From NCBI GenBank assembly GCA_008923315.1, contig WBSF01000007.1, positions 588,247 to 652,246 on the forward strand: DNA of 64,000 nucleotides, read 5' to 3'. A model generated the notes under the pieces. That model was not told where the DNA came from, made no database searches, and worked only from the letters and a program-made list of their open reading frames with translations. The stretch's first letter is position 1. Every line of letters begins with the position of its first letter. The position numbers and the translations under genes are program-made. The stretch comes from Betaproteobacteria bacterium SCN1 (GTDB lineage: Bacteria; Pseudomonadota; Gammaproteobacteria; Burkholderiales; Thiobacillaceae). Positions 18,083 to 26,570 of the stretch are shown here, one piece after another.

Positions 18083-18456
18083 GTCTGTTGCTGGGCCGCC
18101 TGCTGCTCGGCGATGTCCTTGTGAACCTGGGCCATGTCGAGCCCCATCACCTGTTCGATCAGCGAGTCCAGGGCATTGGCCGGCAGCGAGCCGGCTTCTG
18201 AAAACAGGATGACCTGTTCGCGGAATACCATCAGGGTGGGAATGGAGCGAATCTGGAAGTAGCCGGCCAGTTCCTGCTCGACCTCGGTGTTGACCTTGGC
18301 GAAGACGATGCCGGCGTGCTTCTCGGCGGCGGCTTCGAAGATGGGCGCGAAGCCGCGGCAGGGGCCGCACCAGGGCGCCCAGAAATCGACGATCACGACG
18401 TCGTTTTCGTTGATGGTGGCTTCGAAGTTGTCCTTGGTGAGTTCGATGACGGCCAT
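18073..18456 (-). CDS. Thioredoxin-family protein with extended glutamine-rich tail
   Basis: 127-residue thioredoxin. The active site is WAPWCGPCRG at residues 27-36, with the cis-proline in RSIPTLMVFRE. The C terminus extends past the usual thioredoxin fold with HKDIAEQQAAQQQTQG, so it is slightly longer than classical TrxA (about 108). It lies downstream of a small hypothetical gene. A strong hairpin sits only 29 bases before the start codon (see 18475-18512). The ribosome site is AAGGA. A general disulfide reductase role is likely. Confidence 0.9.
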   Translation of the reverse strand: MAVIELTKDNFEATINENDVVIVDFWAPWCGPCRGFAPIFEAAAEKHAGIVFAKVNTEVEQELAGYFQIRSIPTLMVFREQVILFSEAGSLPANALDSLIEQVMGLDMAQVHKDIAEQQAAQQQTQG

Positions 18457-18474
18457 GGCGAAATCCTTGGGGAA

Positions 18475-18512
18475 TGAAAACAAAAGGCGCGAGGACGAAG
18501 TCCTTCGCGCCT
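18475..18512 (-). terminator. Hairpin with T-rich tail in the leader of the thioredoxin gene
   Basis: On the minus strand AGGCGCGAAGGAC, loop TTC and GTCCTCGCGCCT form a 12-pair stem with one bulged A, followed by TTTTGTTTTC. It is a plausible Rho-independent terminator for the hypothetical gene upstream (18630-18899). Because the thioredoxin ATG is only about 30 bases further on, it could equally be an attenuator inside the thioredoxin leader. Confidence 0.6.
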
Positions 18513-18629
18513 GACGCCACCCTATCACGGATGGCCGGCCGCCGACAATGCGGCGGCGTCTTATCGGGTAGTTCAAGCCTGGCTGCCCGCTACCCCCGGT
18601 CCGGTCGAAGCCGACCGGCCTAAGAAATC

Positions 18630-18899
18630 CTATTTCGCAGCAAACAGCGCCTGGCCCAGCAGGCCGCGTTTGCGTTCCACCGGCGCGTGGCCGCGGACCA
18701 TGTTCTGGCTGTGCCGCAGATTGCTGCGGACTTCGGCACGGTTCACCGCCATGATCAGTTCGGTGGCAAGTACGCGGGCCTGATGCGGGGTGAGGTCGAG
18801 CGTGCAGCCGTTCTGGAGGGCCAGTTCCACCCGGTCGCGGCCCTGGGTGTCTTCCTTCAGGTTGATGTCCAGTACGGTGCCCGATTCGATTTCGATCAT
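18630..18899 (-). CDS. Small hypothetical protein
   Basis: An 89-residue soluble protein of unknown function starting MIEIESGTVLDINLKEDTQG. The first 55 residues look like a compact beta/alpha domain (RVELALQNGCTLDLTPHQAR), and the tail is basic (HSQNMVRGHAPVERKRGLLG). The start at 18899 has GGAG seven bases upstream; an in-frame ATG 48 bases further up lacks a ribosome site. No signal peptide or metal motif is visible. A GC-rich hairpin (18601-18618) lies just past the stop. Confidence 0.6.
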   Translation of the reverse strand: MIEIESGTVLDINLKEDTQGRDRVELALQNGCTLDLTPHQARVLATELIMAVNRAEVRSNLRHSQNMVRGHAPVERKRGLLGQALFAAK

Positions 18900-19200
18900 G
18901 TTCGTGTCTCCTTGCGTTGCGTGTGCAAGGGTATATGCAGTGTCCATGCCAGCCTCCCCGATGAGAGTAAAACAATGAAAAACCCCATCAAATCAGGGCT
19001 GGATGAAGACTTGATGAAAGCGCGGGGCGTGCCTGGCCGACGGCGCGTTGATGAGGCTTCGACAATGCCGGTTCCGGTTTCGACAATCTGCGCCGCCGCC
19101 GGGCAGAAACAAAATGCGGTTGTGGCGGTCAAGTGAGCGCAGGGGTGTAAGGCCGCGCCCCGTCCGTCGACTATCGTTCATCCGCCTTCTGGAGCGCGCC
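18900..19200. other. Intergenic region between small hypothetical gene and msrP
   Basis: About 300 bases between divergent genes. It must hold the promoters of both msrP (plus) and the small hypothetical gene (minus), but I cannot pick a confident -35/-10 pair. A 53-codon open frame at 18974-19135 ([15 protein letters not shown]...) has a weak ribosome site and no recognisable similarity, so it is not called. Confidence 0.5.
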
Positions 19201-20142
19201 ATGCCGATTCGTCCCCCGTTCGATCCCGTCCCGCCGTCCGAAATCACGCCACCCGATGTCTATCGCGAGCGCCGCCGCTTCATGCAGGGCGCCGCGGCAC
19301 TGGCGGCTTCGCCCTGGCTGGGGGGGGCCGGAACCGCGCTTGCCGGCCCGAAGCTGTCGGGTGTCCGGGCTGGCGCCTATCGGCTGGACGAAGCGTCGAC
19401 GTCATACAAGGATGTGACGTCCTACAACAATTTCTACGAATTCGGGACCGGCAAGAGCGATCCGGCCGAACGCGCCCGGAGCCTGCGCACGCGCCCCTGG
19501 ATGGTGAGTGTCGAAGGCGAGGTGAAGCGGGCGCAGGTCTGGGATATCGACGCCCTGCTCAAACTGGCGCCTCTGGAAGAGCGGGTCTATCGCATGCGCT
19601 GTGTCGAAGGTTGGTCCATGGTCATTCCCTGGGTGGGGTTCCCGCTGGCCGAGCTGATCCGGCGTGCCGAACCGACCGGCAATGCGCGGTACGTCGAGTT
19701 CGTGACGTTGAGCGACCCGGCCCGGATGCCGGGTCAGCGGTCCCGGATTCTCGACTGGCCCTATACCGAAGGCCTGCGCATGGACGAGGCCATGCATCCG
19801 CTGACTATTCTGGCCGTCGGCCTGTACGGTGAAGTGCTGCCCAACCAGAATGGCGCGCCGGTCCGGCTGGTGGTGCCGTGGAAGTACGGCTTCAAGAGCG
19901 CCAAATCCATCGTCAAAATCCGTTTTGTGGAAAAACAGCCGCTGACCGCATGGATGGCGGCGGCACCGGACGAATACGGTTTCTATTCGAACGTGAATCC
20001 CAAGGTCGACCATCCCCGCTGGAGCCAGGCCCGGGAGCGGCGTATCGGCGAATTCCTCAAACGCGACACCCTCATGTACAACGGTTACGGGGCGCAGGTT
20101 GCGCACCTCTACCGTGGCATGGACTTGCAGAAATACTTCTGA
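19201..20142 (+). CDS. msrP: MsrP, periplasmic protein-methionine-sulfoxide reductase catalytic subunit (YedY)
   Basis: Molybdopterin enzyme of 313 residues that repairs oxidised methionines in periplasmic proteins. The N terminus carries a twin-arginine signal ([20 protein letters not shown]). The molybdenum-ligating cysteine is in [17 protein letters not shown]. Other landmarks are [35 protein letters not shown] and [19 protein letters not shown]. The ATG at 19201 has GGAG six bases upstream. It overlaps the start of msrQ, the heme-binding membrane partner. Confidence 0.96.
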   Translation: MPIRPPFDPVPPSEITPPDVYRERRRFMQGAAALAASPWLGGAGTALAGPKLSGVRAGAYRLDEASTSYKDVTSYNNFYEFGTGKSDPAERARSLRTRPWMVSVEGEVKRAQVWDIDALLKLAPLEERVYRMRCVEGWSMVIPWVGFPLAELIRRAEPTGNARYVEFVTLSDPARMPGQRSRILDWPYTEGLRMDEAMHPLTILAVGLYGEVLPNQNGAPVRLVVPWKYGFKSAKSIVKIRFVEKQPLTAWMAAAPDEYGFYSNVNPKVDHPRWSQARERRIGEFLKRDTLMYNGYGAQVAHLYRGMDLQKYF

Positions 20143-20783
20143 TGCCGTCGCGATCCGGACGGTCCCCGCGCTGGCTGTCGCCGGTGAAAATCGCGCTGTT
20201 TCTGGTTTGCCTGCTGCCGCTCGTGCGACTCGTCATGCTGGGCATGCGTGGCGGCCTGGGAGCCAACCCCATCGAATTCATCACCCACTCGACCGGGACC
20301 TGGGCGCTGATCGGACTGTTGCTGACGCTGTCGATTACGCCCCTGCGGCGACTGACAGGATGGACATTCCTGCTGCGTCACCGCCGCATGCTCGGCCTGT
20401 TCGCCTTTTTCTACGCAAGCCTGCATCTCGTGACGTATCTCTGGCTCGACCAGTTTTTCGATCTGGAGCGTATCGTCCGGGACGTGGTCAAGCGGCCGTT
20501 CGTAACGGCCGGTTTCGCTGGTTTCGTGCTTCTGGTCCCGCTGGCGCTGACGTCGACGCAGACCATGATGCGCCGGCTCGGGCGGCACTGGCAGCAACTG
20601 CATCGTTTGATCTACGTGGCGGCCGGCCTGGGCGTTCTGCATTACGCCTGGCTGGTGAAGCGCGATCTGACCCAGCCGCTGATCTATGGCGGGCTACTGG
20701 GGGTGTTGCTGTTCTTCCGACTGCCACCGGGCGTGAATGTGCTGGAGACGCTGCGGCGCAGGCGTGGGCAGGCCGGCGTTTGA
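20142..20783 (+). CDS. msrQ: MsrQ, heme-binding membrane subunit of the MsrPQ system (YedZ)
   Basis: Inner-membrane protein of 213 residues that passes electrons from the quinone pool to MsrP. It has about six helices of the ferric-reductase-like type. The likely heme histidines are in RHRRMLGLFAFFYASLHLVT and RRLGRHWQQLHRLIYVA, followed by LGVLHYAWLVK. The start ATG overlaps the msrP stop (TGATG), so translation is coupled. Function as the MsrP partner follows from gene order and family. Confidence 0.94.
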   Translation: MPSRSGRSPRWLSPVKIALFLVCLLPLVRLVMLGMRGGLGANPIEFITHSTGTWALIGLLLTLSITPLRRLTGWTFLLRHRRMLGLFAFFYASLHLVTYLWLDQFFDLERIVRDVVKRPFVTAGFAGFVLLVPLALTSTQTMMRRLGRHWQQLHRLIYVAAGLGVLHYAWLVKRDLTQPLIYGGLLGVLLFFRLPPGVNVLETLRRRRGQAGV

Positions 20784-20800
20784 GCGGGTGGCTGAGCAGG

Positions 20801-20831
20801 CAATAAAAAACGGGGGCTGAAGCCCCCGTTT
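20801..20831 (-). terminator. Rho-independent terminator after the H1-like gene
   Basis: Perfect 10-pair stem AAACGGGGGC / GCCCCCGTTT with a four-base loop. On the minus strand it is followed by TTTTTTATTG, so it terminates the H1-like gene (stop at 20856). On the plus strand, behind msrQ, the U-run is short (GTTTCAG), so it may act weakly in that direction too. Confidence 0.85.
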
Positions 20832-20855
20832 CAGATTGGGCAATGCCCGACCTGT

Positions 20856-21470
20856 TTAAAGCCCGAACGGCTTGATGACCGGTACCGCCGGTGCGGGTGC
20901 TGCAGCAGGCGCGGATGCAGGGGCAGGCGCAGGCTTGGCAGCAGCTTTTTTCGCGGCCGGCTTTTTGGCCGGGGCAGCCTTCTTGGCAGCCGGTTTTTTC
21001 GCAGCCGGTTTTTTGACCGGAGCGACTTTCTTGGCTACGGGCTTCTTGGCGGCGACTGCCTTTTTGGCCGGAGCGGCTTTCTTGGCTACGGGCTTCTTGG
21101 CGGCGACTGCCTTTTTGACCGGAGCGGCTTTCTTGGCTACGGGCTTCTTGGCGGCGACTGCCTTTTTGGCCGGAGCGGCTTTCTTGGCTACGGGCTTCTT
21201 GGCGGCGACTGCCTTTTTGGCCGGAGCGGCTTTCTTGGCTACGGGCTTCTTGGCGGCGACTGCCTTTTTGGCCGGAGCGGCTTTCTTGGCTACGGGCTTC
21301 TTGGCGGCGACTGCCTTTTTGGCCGGAGCGGCTTTCTTGGCTACGGGCTTCTTGGCGGCGACTGCCTTTTTGGCCGGAGCGGCTTTCTTGACCGCGGGTT
21401 TCTTGGCGGCCGGCTTGGCGGCTGCCTTTTTGGCCGCCGGCTTGGCGGCGGGTTTCTTCACTGTTGCCAT
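20856..21470 (-). CDS. Histone H1-like / AlgP-like lysine- and alanine-rich protein
   Basis: A 204-residue, extremely basic, low-complexity protein made almost only of Lys, Ala, Pro and Val. Seven tandem copies of the 17-residue unit KKAAPAKKAVAAKKPVA fill residues about 28-146, followed by looser KKPAAKK repeats and a neutral tail APAPASAPAAAPAPA ending VPVIKPFGL. Such proteins resemble the C-terminal tail of eukaryotic H1 and bind DNA non-specifically (AlgP in Pseudomonas, BpH1 in Bordetella). The start has AAAGGAG upstream. Repeat number is likely to vary between strains. Confidence 0.85.
   Translation of the reverse strand: MATVKKPAAKPAAKKAAAKPAAKKPAVKKAAPAKKAVAAKKPVAKKAAPAKKAVAAKKPVAKKAAPAKKAVAAKKPVAKKAAPAKKAVAAKKPVAKKAAPAKKAVAAKKPVAKKAAPVKKAVAAKKPVAKKAAPAKKAVAAKKPVAKKVAPVKKPAAKKPAAKKAAPAKKPAAKKAAAKPAPAPASAPAAAPAPAVPVIKPFGL
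21028..21384 (-). repeat. Seven near-perfect 51-base tandem repeats within the H1-like gene
   Basis: The 51-base unit beginning TTCTTGGCTACGGGCTTC (plus strand) recurs at 21028, 21079, 21130, 21181, 21232, 21283 and 21334. Copies are almost identical at DNA level, including synonymous positions, which points to recent amplification by slippage or unequal crossing-over. The unit encodes 17 residues, so copy-number change stays in frame. Confidence 0.95.
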
Positions 21471-21773
21471 CTAACACTCCTTTGGAAAGTTGAACACGTT
21501 CACTAATCACTACAGCTTGAAGCCACGTGCAGTCTGAGTTTGCACTTCCAAAGCGTGGTACCGACAGGCGACCCACTTGCCCGAAACCCGCTAGAGACGG
21601 GCGATACCGAGGCTCCGCTTGGTGAGCCTCATTCTAGTTGCTTTTTTTTGGGGTTCAATAAATGATCGCGCACGCGTGCGGATAATCCCCGACGGGATGT
21701 CGCAGTCCAACAAAATGTATCGACTCGATACGAAAACTACAATTGGGCTGGCGTTTGGTGGATGCGCTGAAAG
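21471..21773. other. Intergenic region: H1-like leader and lysA downstream region
   Basis: About 300 bases holding the H1-like promoter and long leader described separately. Nearer lysA there is a small hairpin GTATCG-ACT-CGATAC (21717-21731) which on the minus strand is followed by ATTTTG and may be a weak terminator for lysA. No additional gene is seen. Confidence 0.5.
21631..21658 (-). promoter_or_regulatory. Sigma70-type promoter for the H1-like gene
   Basis: On the minus strand TTGAAC (21658-21653) and TAGAAT (21636-21631) are separated by 16 bases that include an A8 tract. The -10 matches consensus at five of six positions and the -35 at four. The predicted start near 21624 leaves a leader of about 150 bases. 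Immediately at the start site lies a hairpin GAGGCTC / GAGCCTC (21609-21630). Confidence 0.6.
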
Positions 21774-23018
21774 CTAGTAAACAAGCCGCTCTCCGGACAT
21801 CAGGCCGGAAATGGTTTCACGCTCCCGTATGAGATGAATTTCATTCTTGTCGACAAGAACTTCGGCTGCACGCGGGCGGGAATTGTAGTTGGACGCCATG
21901 CTCATGCCGTAGGCGCCTGCTGAAAGCAGAGCCAGGAGGTCACCTTCCTCGATGGCCATATCCCGCGCAAAGCCAAGAAAATCGCCGGTTTCGCAGATCG
22001 GGCCGACCATGTCGTAGCGTTGCGCGGGCCAGGCGCGCGGCCGAACAGCGACGATGTCGTGATAAGCCTCGTAGAGTGCGGGACGCATGAGGTCGTTCAT
22101 CGCGGCGTCGACGATGGCGAAATTCCTGTCCTCGCCGGGCTTCAGATATTCGACGCGCGCGAGCAGCAGGCCGGCGTTGCCGACCAGCGAGCGGCCCGGC
22201 TCGACCAGCAGCTTCTCGCGGCGGCCGGCGAATTTTCGCGCCAGCACACGGCCATAGGCGGCAAGGTCCGGCGGTGTCTCGTCGCGGTAACGGATGCCTA
22301 CGCCGCCGCCGAGATCGATGTGATGCAGCGCGATGCCTTCGGCCGCGAGTGTGTCGACCAGCGTCAGTACACGGTCGGCGGCGTCGGCGAGCGGCGAGAG
22401 ATCGATGAGCTGCGAACCGATGTGACAGTCGACGCCGACGATCTCCAGGTTGGGCAGGCCGGCGGCGAGCCGGTACAGGCGGGGCGCATCGGCAATAGCG
22501 ACACCGAACTTGTTTTCCTTGAGGCCGGTGGAGATGTAGGGGTGGGTCTTGGGGTCGACGTCCGGGTTGACGCGGAACGACACCGGCGCGCGCCGGCCCA
22601 TCTCGCCGGCGACCCGGTCGAGCCGGTACAGCTCGCTTTCGGATTCGACGTTGAAGCAGAGGATGCCGGCCGCGAGCGCTGCCCGCATTTCGTCGGTCGT
22701 CTTGCCGACACCGGAAAACACTACCTTGCCCGGGTCGCCGCCGGCTGCGAGCACGCGGGCCAGTTCGCCGCCCGAGACGATGTCGAAACCGCTGCCCAGC
22801 CGGGCGAACAGGTTCAGGATGGCCAGACTGGAATTGGCCTTGACCGCATAGCAGACGAGATGCGGCGTACCGGCGAAGGCGTCGGCGTAAGCCTGCCAGG
22901 CGGCTTCGAGCGCGGCGCGCGAGTAGACGTAGAGCGGGGTGCCGAAGCGTGCGGCGAGCGCTTCCAGCGACACGCCCTCGACATGGAGAGCGCCGTCAAC
23001 TTGGTGCAGGGTATTCAA
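21774..23018 (-). CDS. lysA: LysA, diaminopimelate decarboxylase
   Basis: PLP enzyme of 414 residues making L-lysine from meso-diaminopimelate, the last step of the DAP pathway. The PLP lysine is in [15 protein letters not shown]. The glycine-rich phosphate site is [15 protein letters not shown]. Substrate residues are in [13 protein letters not shown] and [13 protein letters not shown], the latter carrying the partner-subunit Cys. The only start that keeps the family N terminus ([20 protein letters not shown]) is a TTG at 23018, which overlaps the lptM stop. Gene order lptM-lysA is widely conserved. Confidence 0.95.
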   Translation of the reverse strand: MNTLHQVDGALHVEGVSLEALAARFGTPLYVYSRAALEAAWQAYADAFAGTPHLVCYAVKANSSLAILNLFARLGSGFDIVSGGELARVLAAGGDPGKVVFSGVGKTTDEMRAALAAGILCFNVESESELYRLDRVAGEMGRRAPVSFRVNPDVDPKTHPYISTGLKENKFGVAIADAPRLYRLAAGLPNLEIVGVDCHIGSQLIDLSPLADAADRVLTLVDTLAAEGIALHHIDLGGGVGIRYRDETPPDLAAYGRVLARKFAGRREKLLVEPGRSLVGNAGLLLARVEYLKPGEDRNFAIVDAAMNDLMRPALYEAYHDIVAVRPRAWPAQRYDMVGPICETGDFLGFARDMAIEEGDLLALLSAGAYGMSMASNYNSRPRAAEVLVDKNEIHLIRERETISGLMSGERLVY

Positions 23019-23140
23019 TTGGCAGTCCGTTGCGGGGCGGCGGGTTTTTCGGGAAGATACAGGTCGCCCTTGGAGCCGCAGCCCGTGAGACCGAGGCTGA
23101 CGAGCAGCAGCGACACTATATATATGGCGCGCAATTTCAT
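23015..23140 (-). CDS. lptM: LptM-like small lipoprotein (YifL/LppL type)
   Basis: A 41-residue lipoprotein. The signal MKLRAIYIVSLLLVSLGLTG runs into the lipobox LTGC, followed by GSKGDLYLPE, the conserved short motif 'GxKGxLYxP' of the YifL/LptM family. In E. coli LptM assists oxidative maturation of LptD for LPS export. The stop overlaps the TTG start of lysA. It diverges from cyaY with starts only 37 bases apart. Confidence 0.9.
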   Translation of the reverse strand: MKLRAIYIVSLLLVSLGLTGCGSKGDLYLPEKPAAPQRTAN

Positions 23141-23177
23141 GCGCGAGATGGTAGCACGCACGATGAACCCGAATGGA

Positions 23178-23486
23178 ATGACCGAAGCCGAATTCAACCA
23201 GGCCAGTGCCGCGACGCTGGCGCGTATCGAAGCGGCCGTCGAAAGCGCAGACCTGGAGTTCGAAACGCCGGCCGACGGCATCATCGAGATCGAGTTCGAC
23301 GATGGCAGCAAGATCGTCGTCAACCGTCACGGTGTTGCCCGCGAGATCTGGGTGGCGGCGCGTTCCGGCGGCTTTCATTTCAAGCCGCAGGGAGATGACT
23401 GGGTCGACACCCGCGACGGCACGCCGCTTTTCGCCAAGCTTGCCGCGCTGATCGCCGCCCAGGGCGGCGGCCCGGTCGCCTTCTGA
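23178..23486 (+). CDS. cyaY: CyaY, frataxin-like iron-donor protein
   Basis: Bacterial frataxin of about 102 residues that modulates Fe-S cluster assembly on IscU/IscS. Landmarks are the acidic first helix (MTEAEFNQASAATLARIEAA), IEIEFDDGSKIVVNRHGVAR, the EIWVAARSGGFHF strand and DWVDTRDGTPLF. I choose the ATG that gives MTEAEF, matching E. coli MNDSEF; an ATG 15 bases upstream (23163) is the alternative. Divergent from lptM-lysA, as in Pseudomonas. Confidence 0.93.
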   Translation: MTEAEFNQASAATLARIEAAVESADLEFETPADGIIEIEFDDGSKIVVNRHGVAREIWVAARSGGFHFKPQGDDWVDTRDGTPLFAKLAALIAAQGGGPVAF

Positions 23487-23493
23487 CGCCCGC

Positions 23494-24087
23494 TTGAAAA
23501 GCCAGGCGCTCACCCTTTTCGATCTGGTCGAGCGCCTGTCCCTGCTCACCCGCGCCGACCTGCGCCAGGCCGGTGCGGCCCAGGGGTTGCAGCCGGTACA
23601 CCTGCAGGTGCTGTTCTATCTCAACCAGGCCAACCGCTTTTCCAACACCCCGCAGGCGCTGACCGAGTATCTCGGCCTGACCAAGGGCACGGTGTCGCAA
23701 ACCCTGCTGGTGTTGGCGCGGCGGCGGCTGATCTCGCGTTACGCCGACCCGCGCGACGGGCGGGTGGTGCGGCTGATCCTGACGGAGCGCGGGACGACTC
23801 TGCTGAAAACCCTGTCCGCCGGCAGTGCCTGGCGTGACATTGTGCAGACGGCCAGTCAGGCGCGGGTGACTTCGGCCATCCTGGTGCTGCGTCAGGTGCT
23901 GGCGCAGGTGCAGGGGCAGAGCGGCAAGCGGAGTTTTGGCGTGTGCGGCACCTGTCGCCATCTCCAGCGGCTGGGGCCGCGCAGCTATTTCTGCGGGCTG
24001 ATGCAGGAAAAGTTGTCGAGCCCGGAAACACGACGGATCTGCCGCGAACATGCCCTGCCGGTTTCGCCGCCGCCGGCCGAGACCTGA
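23494..24087 (+). CDS. MarR-like winged-helix regulator with a four-cysteine C-terminal extension
   Basis: A 197-residue regulator. Residues about 8-125 form a MarR-type domain (LTEYLGLTKGTVSQTLLVLA recognition region, then YADPRDGRVVRLILTERG wing). After it comes a C-terminal segment with Cys151, Cys154, Cys167 and Cys183 (CGTCRH, YFCGLM, RRICREH), spaced C-x2-C-x12-C-x15-C. Such spacing suggests bound zinc or an iron-sulfur cluster, so the protein may sense metal or redox state. The start is a TTG seven bases after the cyaY stop, so it is probably cotranscribed with frataxin. Confidence 0.8.
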   Translation: MKSQALTLFDLVERLSLLTRADLRQAGAAQGLQPVHLQVLFYLNQANRFSNTPQALTEYLGLTKGTVSQTLLVLARRRLISRYADPRDGRVVRLILTERGTTLLKTLSAGSAWRDIVQTASQARVTSAILVLRQVLAQVQGQSGKRSFGVCGTCRHLQRLGPRSYFCGLMQEKLSSPETRRICREHALPVSPPPAET

Positions 24088-24117
24088 TGCGTCAACGCGC
24101 TGGCTATATATATAGGG

Positions 24118-25509
24118 CTATATGCGTTTTCGGGCGCGTGCGACGGCAGCGCGGACCTGGTTCGGCGCGGTGCCGCCGAAATGGTCGCGGGCGGCGAGCG
24201 AGCCTTCCAGGGTGAGCACAGCGTAGACGTCGTCGCCGATGACCGGGCTGAAAGCCTGCAACTCGGCGAGCGGCAGATCGGCCAGATCGCGGCCCGAGGA
24301 CTCGGCGGCGCGCACGGCGCGGGCCACCACTTCATGGGCGTCGCGGAAGGGCACGCCCTTTTTCACCAGATAGTCGGCCAGATCGGTGGCGGTGGCGAAG
24401 CCCTGCAGAACGGCAGCGCGCATGGCCTCGGGTTTCACGGTGACGCCGCGCAGCATGTCGGCGTAGATGGTCAGGGTGTCGAGCAGGGTGTCGACGGTGT
24501 CGAACAGCGGCTCCTTGTCTTCCTGGTTGTCCTTGTTGTAGGCCAGCGGCTGGCCTTTCATCAGGGTCAGCAGGCCGATGAGATGGCCGTTGACGCGGCC
24601 GGTCTTGCCGCGCACCAGTTCGGGCACGTCCGGGTTTTTCTTCTGCGGCATGATGCTGGAGCCGGTACAGAAGCGGTCGGCGAGATCGATGAAACCGAAG
24701 CGCGGGCTCATCCACAGGATCAGTTCTTCCGACAGGCGTGACAGATGGGTCATCACCAGCGCGGCAGCGGCGCTGAATTCGATGGCGAAGTCGCGATCCG
24801 ATACCGCGTCGAGCGAATTTTCGCAGACAGCCTCGAAGCCGAGCTGCTCGGCGACGAAAGCGCGGTCGATCGGGTAACTGGTGCCGGCCAGCGCCGCGGC
24901 GCCCAGCGGCAAGCGGTTCACGCGGCGGCGACAGTCGGTCATGCGTTCGGCGTCGCGCGCCAGCATTTCGAAATAGGCGAGCAGGTGGTGGCCGAATGTG
25001 ACGGGTTGCGCGACCTGCAGATGGGTGAAGCCCGGCATCACGGTGCCGGCGTGCTGTTCGGCCAGGTCGATGAGCGAGGTCTGGCAGGCCTTCAGGCCGG
25101 CCACGATGCGATCGATGGCGTCGCGCAGGTAGAGGCGGATATCGGTCGCGACCTGATCGTTGCGCGAGCGGCCGGTGTGCAGGCGCTTGCCGGCGTCGCC
25201 GATCTTTGCGGTGAGTGCGGCTTCGATGTTGAGATGGACATCCTCTTTATCCAGTGACCAGGCAAAGCGGCCGGCGCGGATGTCTTCCAGCAGCCCGGCC
25301 ATGCCGCGGCGGATGGCTTCCAGATCGGTCTGGCTGAGCACGCCGACGTGGTGCAACATGGCGGCGTGGGCCAGCGAGCCCTGAATATCGAACGCGGCCA
25401 GCCGATAATCGAAGGGGATCGACGCGGTGTAGCGTTTGACGATCTCGGAGACCGGTTCGGAAAAACGGCCGGACCAGGCGCCGTCCGGCGGCGTCGATGA
25501 CGTGCTCAT
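24118..25509 (-). CDS. argH: ArgH, argininosuccinate lyase
   Basis: Enzyme of 463 residues that splits argininosuccinate into arginine and fumarate. The fumarase/lyase signature [12 protein letters not shown] is intact. Other landmarks are [58 protein letters not shown] and [19 protein letters not shown]. The ATG at 25509 ([16 protein letters not shown]) gives the family-like N terminus. It diverges from algZ with starts only 14 bases apart. Confidence 0.97.
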   Translation of the reverse strand: MSTSSTPPDGAWSGRFSEPVSEIVKRYTASIPFDYRLAAFDIQGSLAHAAMLHHVGVLSQTDLEAIRRGMAGLLEDIRAGRFAWSLDKEDVHLNIEAALTAKIGDAGKRLHTGRSRNDQVATDIRLYLRDAIDRIVAGLKACQTSLIDLAEQHAGTVMPGFTHLQVAQPVTFGHHLLAYFEMLARDAERMTDCRRRVNRLPLGAAALAGTSYPIDRAFVAEQLGFEAVCENSLDAVSDRDFAIEFSAAAALVMTHLSRLSEELILWMSPRFGFIDLADRFCTGSSIMPQKKNPDVPELVRGKTGRVNGHLIGLLTLMKGQPLAYNKDNQEDKEPLFDTVDTLLDTLTIYADMLRGVTVKPEAMRAAVLQGFATATDLADYLVKKGVPFRDAHEVVARAVRAAESSGRDLADLPLAELQAFSPVIGDDVYAVLTLEGSLAARDHFGGTAPNQVRAAVARARKRI

Positions 25510-25523
25510 GGGGCAGAACGGGG

Positions 25524-26570
25524 ATGAAAAGCAGGCATCATAACAACCGGCCGGTCGAATTGCCGAACTTCTGCCACCTGGGGGTGAGCCTGCGGATTGC
25601 ATTGACGGCGGAAGCGGCGCTGGTCGCCAGCGTGGCCGCCCGCGCGCAGGATATCGAGGCGTTCTGGGCGGAATTCATCGTCCTGTCGGCCTGGGCGCAG
25701 CCGGCGCTGCTGCTGACCGTGCTGGCGCTGTGCGTTGCGTCGCGCTGGTTGCGCGGTCTGGTCTACCGCCGCGGCGTGCTGGCTGCGCTGGCGATCGGTG
25801 CGGCCGTGCCGGCGGGTGTTGTGCGCTGGATGGCGCCGCTGGCGGACACGGCCGGCTTGCACACGCCCGCAACGGTCGCCGGGTTTGCCCTGATGCTGGG
25901 CATCGGCCTGCTGGCTTATTTCAATCTGCGTGCCCGCGCCCTGTCGCCCGCCATCACCGAGGCGCGCCTGCAAGCCTTGCAGGCGCGCATCCGGCCGCAT
26001 TTCCTGTTCAACAGCCTCAACGCCGTGCTCTCGCTGGTGCGCAGCGACCCGCGCCGCGCCGAGCGCGCGCTGGAAAACATGGCGGATCTTTTTCGCGCAC
26101 TGATGAGTCAGGCCAACCAGCTGGTACCACTGGAAGACGAGGTTTCGCTCACCCGGGCCTATCTGGAGCTGGAACAGTTGCGCCTGGGCGACCGTCTGCA
26201 AGTGGCGTGGCACGACCAGAATATGCCCGGCGACGCCCTGATCCCGCCGCTGGTGATCCAGCCGCTGGTGGAAAACGCGGTCTATCACGGGATTGAACCG
26301 CAGCCCGGCGGCGGCGAGATCAGCCTCAACATCTATCGCAGCGGTGACAAGGTCCATATCGTGGTGCGCAATCCGGTCGCCGAGGAGGCGGGCCATCACA
26401 AGGGCAACCGGATCGCACTGGCCAATATCCGCGAACGCCTGCTGCTGCATTTCGATCTCGACGCGCAGCTCAAGTCCGAGCCGCTGGGCGCCGTTTATCA
26501 GGTGCATATCGTGATGCCCTACACCCGTGAACGCACCCAGCCCGCCCCTGCGCGTCCTCATCGTCGATGA
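25524..26570 (+). CDS. algZ: AlgZ/FimS-like LytS-family sensor histidine kinase
   Basis: Membrane kinase of 348 residues. Four or so hydrophobic segments (about 20-135; for example [15 protein letters not shown] and [14 protein letters not shown]) precede a His_kinase domain. Its phospho-acceptor is His159 in [19 protein letters not shown]. The ATPase part contains [20 protein letters not shown]. In Pseudomonas AlgZ (FimS) pairs with AlgR to control alginate and type IV pili. It overlaps algR by 44 bases and lies beside argH, the same order as in Pseudomonas. Confidence 0.9.
   Translation: MKSRHHNNRPVELPNFCHLGVSLRIALTAEAALVASVAARAQDIEAFWAEFIVLSAWAQPALLLTVLALCVASRWLRGLVYRRGVLAALAIGAAVPAGVVRWMAPLADTAGLHTPATVAGFALMLGIGLLAYFNLRARALSPAITEARLQALQARIRPHFLFNSLNAVLSLVRSDPRRAERALENMADLFRALMSQANQLVPLEDEVSLTRAYLELEQLRLGDRLQVAWHDQNMPGDALIPPLVIQPLVENAVYHGIEPQPGGGEISLNIYRSGDKVHIVVRNPVAEEAGHHKGNRIALANIRERLLLHFDLDAQLKSEPLGAVYQVHIVMPYTRERTQPAPARPHRR

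Noticed and set aside
18974-19135. Possible 53-residue small protein before msrP
   Set aside because: Weak ribosome site, no similarity to any family I know, and a composition that could arise by chance in GC-rich DNA.
21028-21384. Regular 51-base repeats considered as a CRISPR array
   Set aside because: There are no spacers: copies are directly adjacent, in frame, and encode a lysine-rich repeat protein.
24103-24114. CTATATATATAG palindrome between the MarR-like gene and argH
   Set aside because: A short, simple AT repeat in a convergent 30-base gap with no T-run or stem strong enough to call a terminator or operator.
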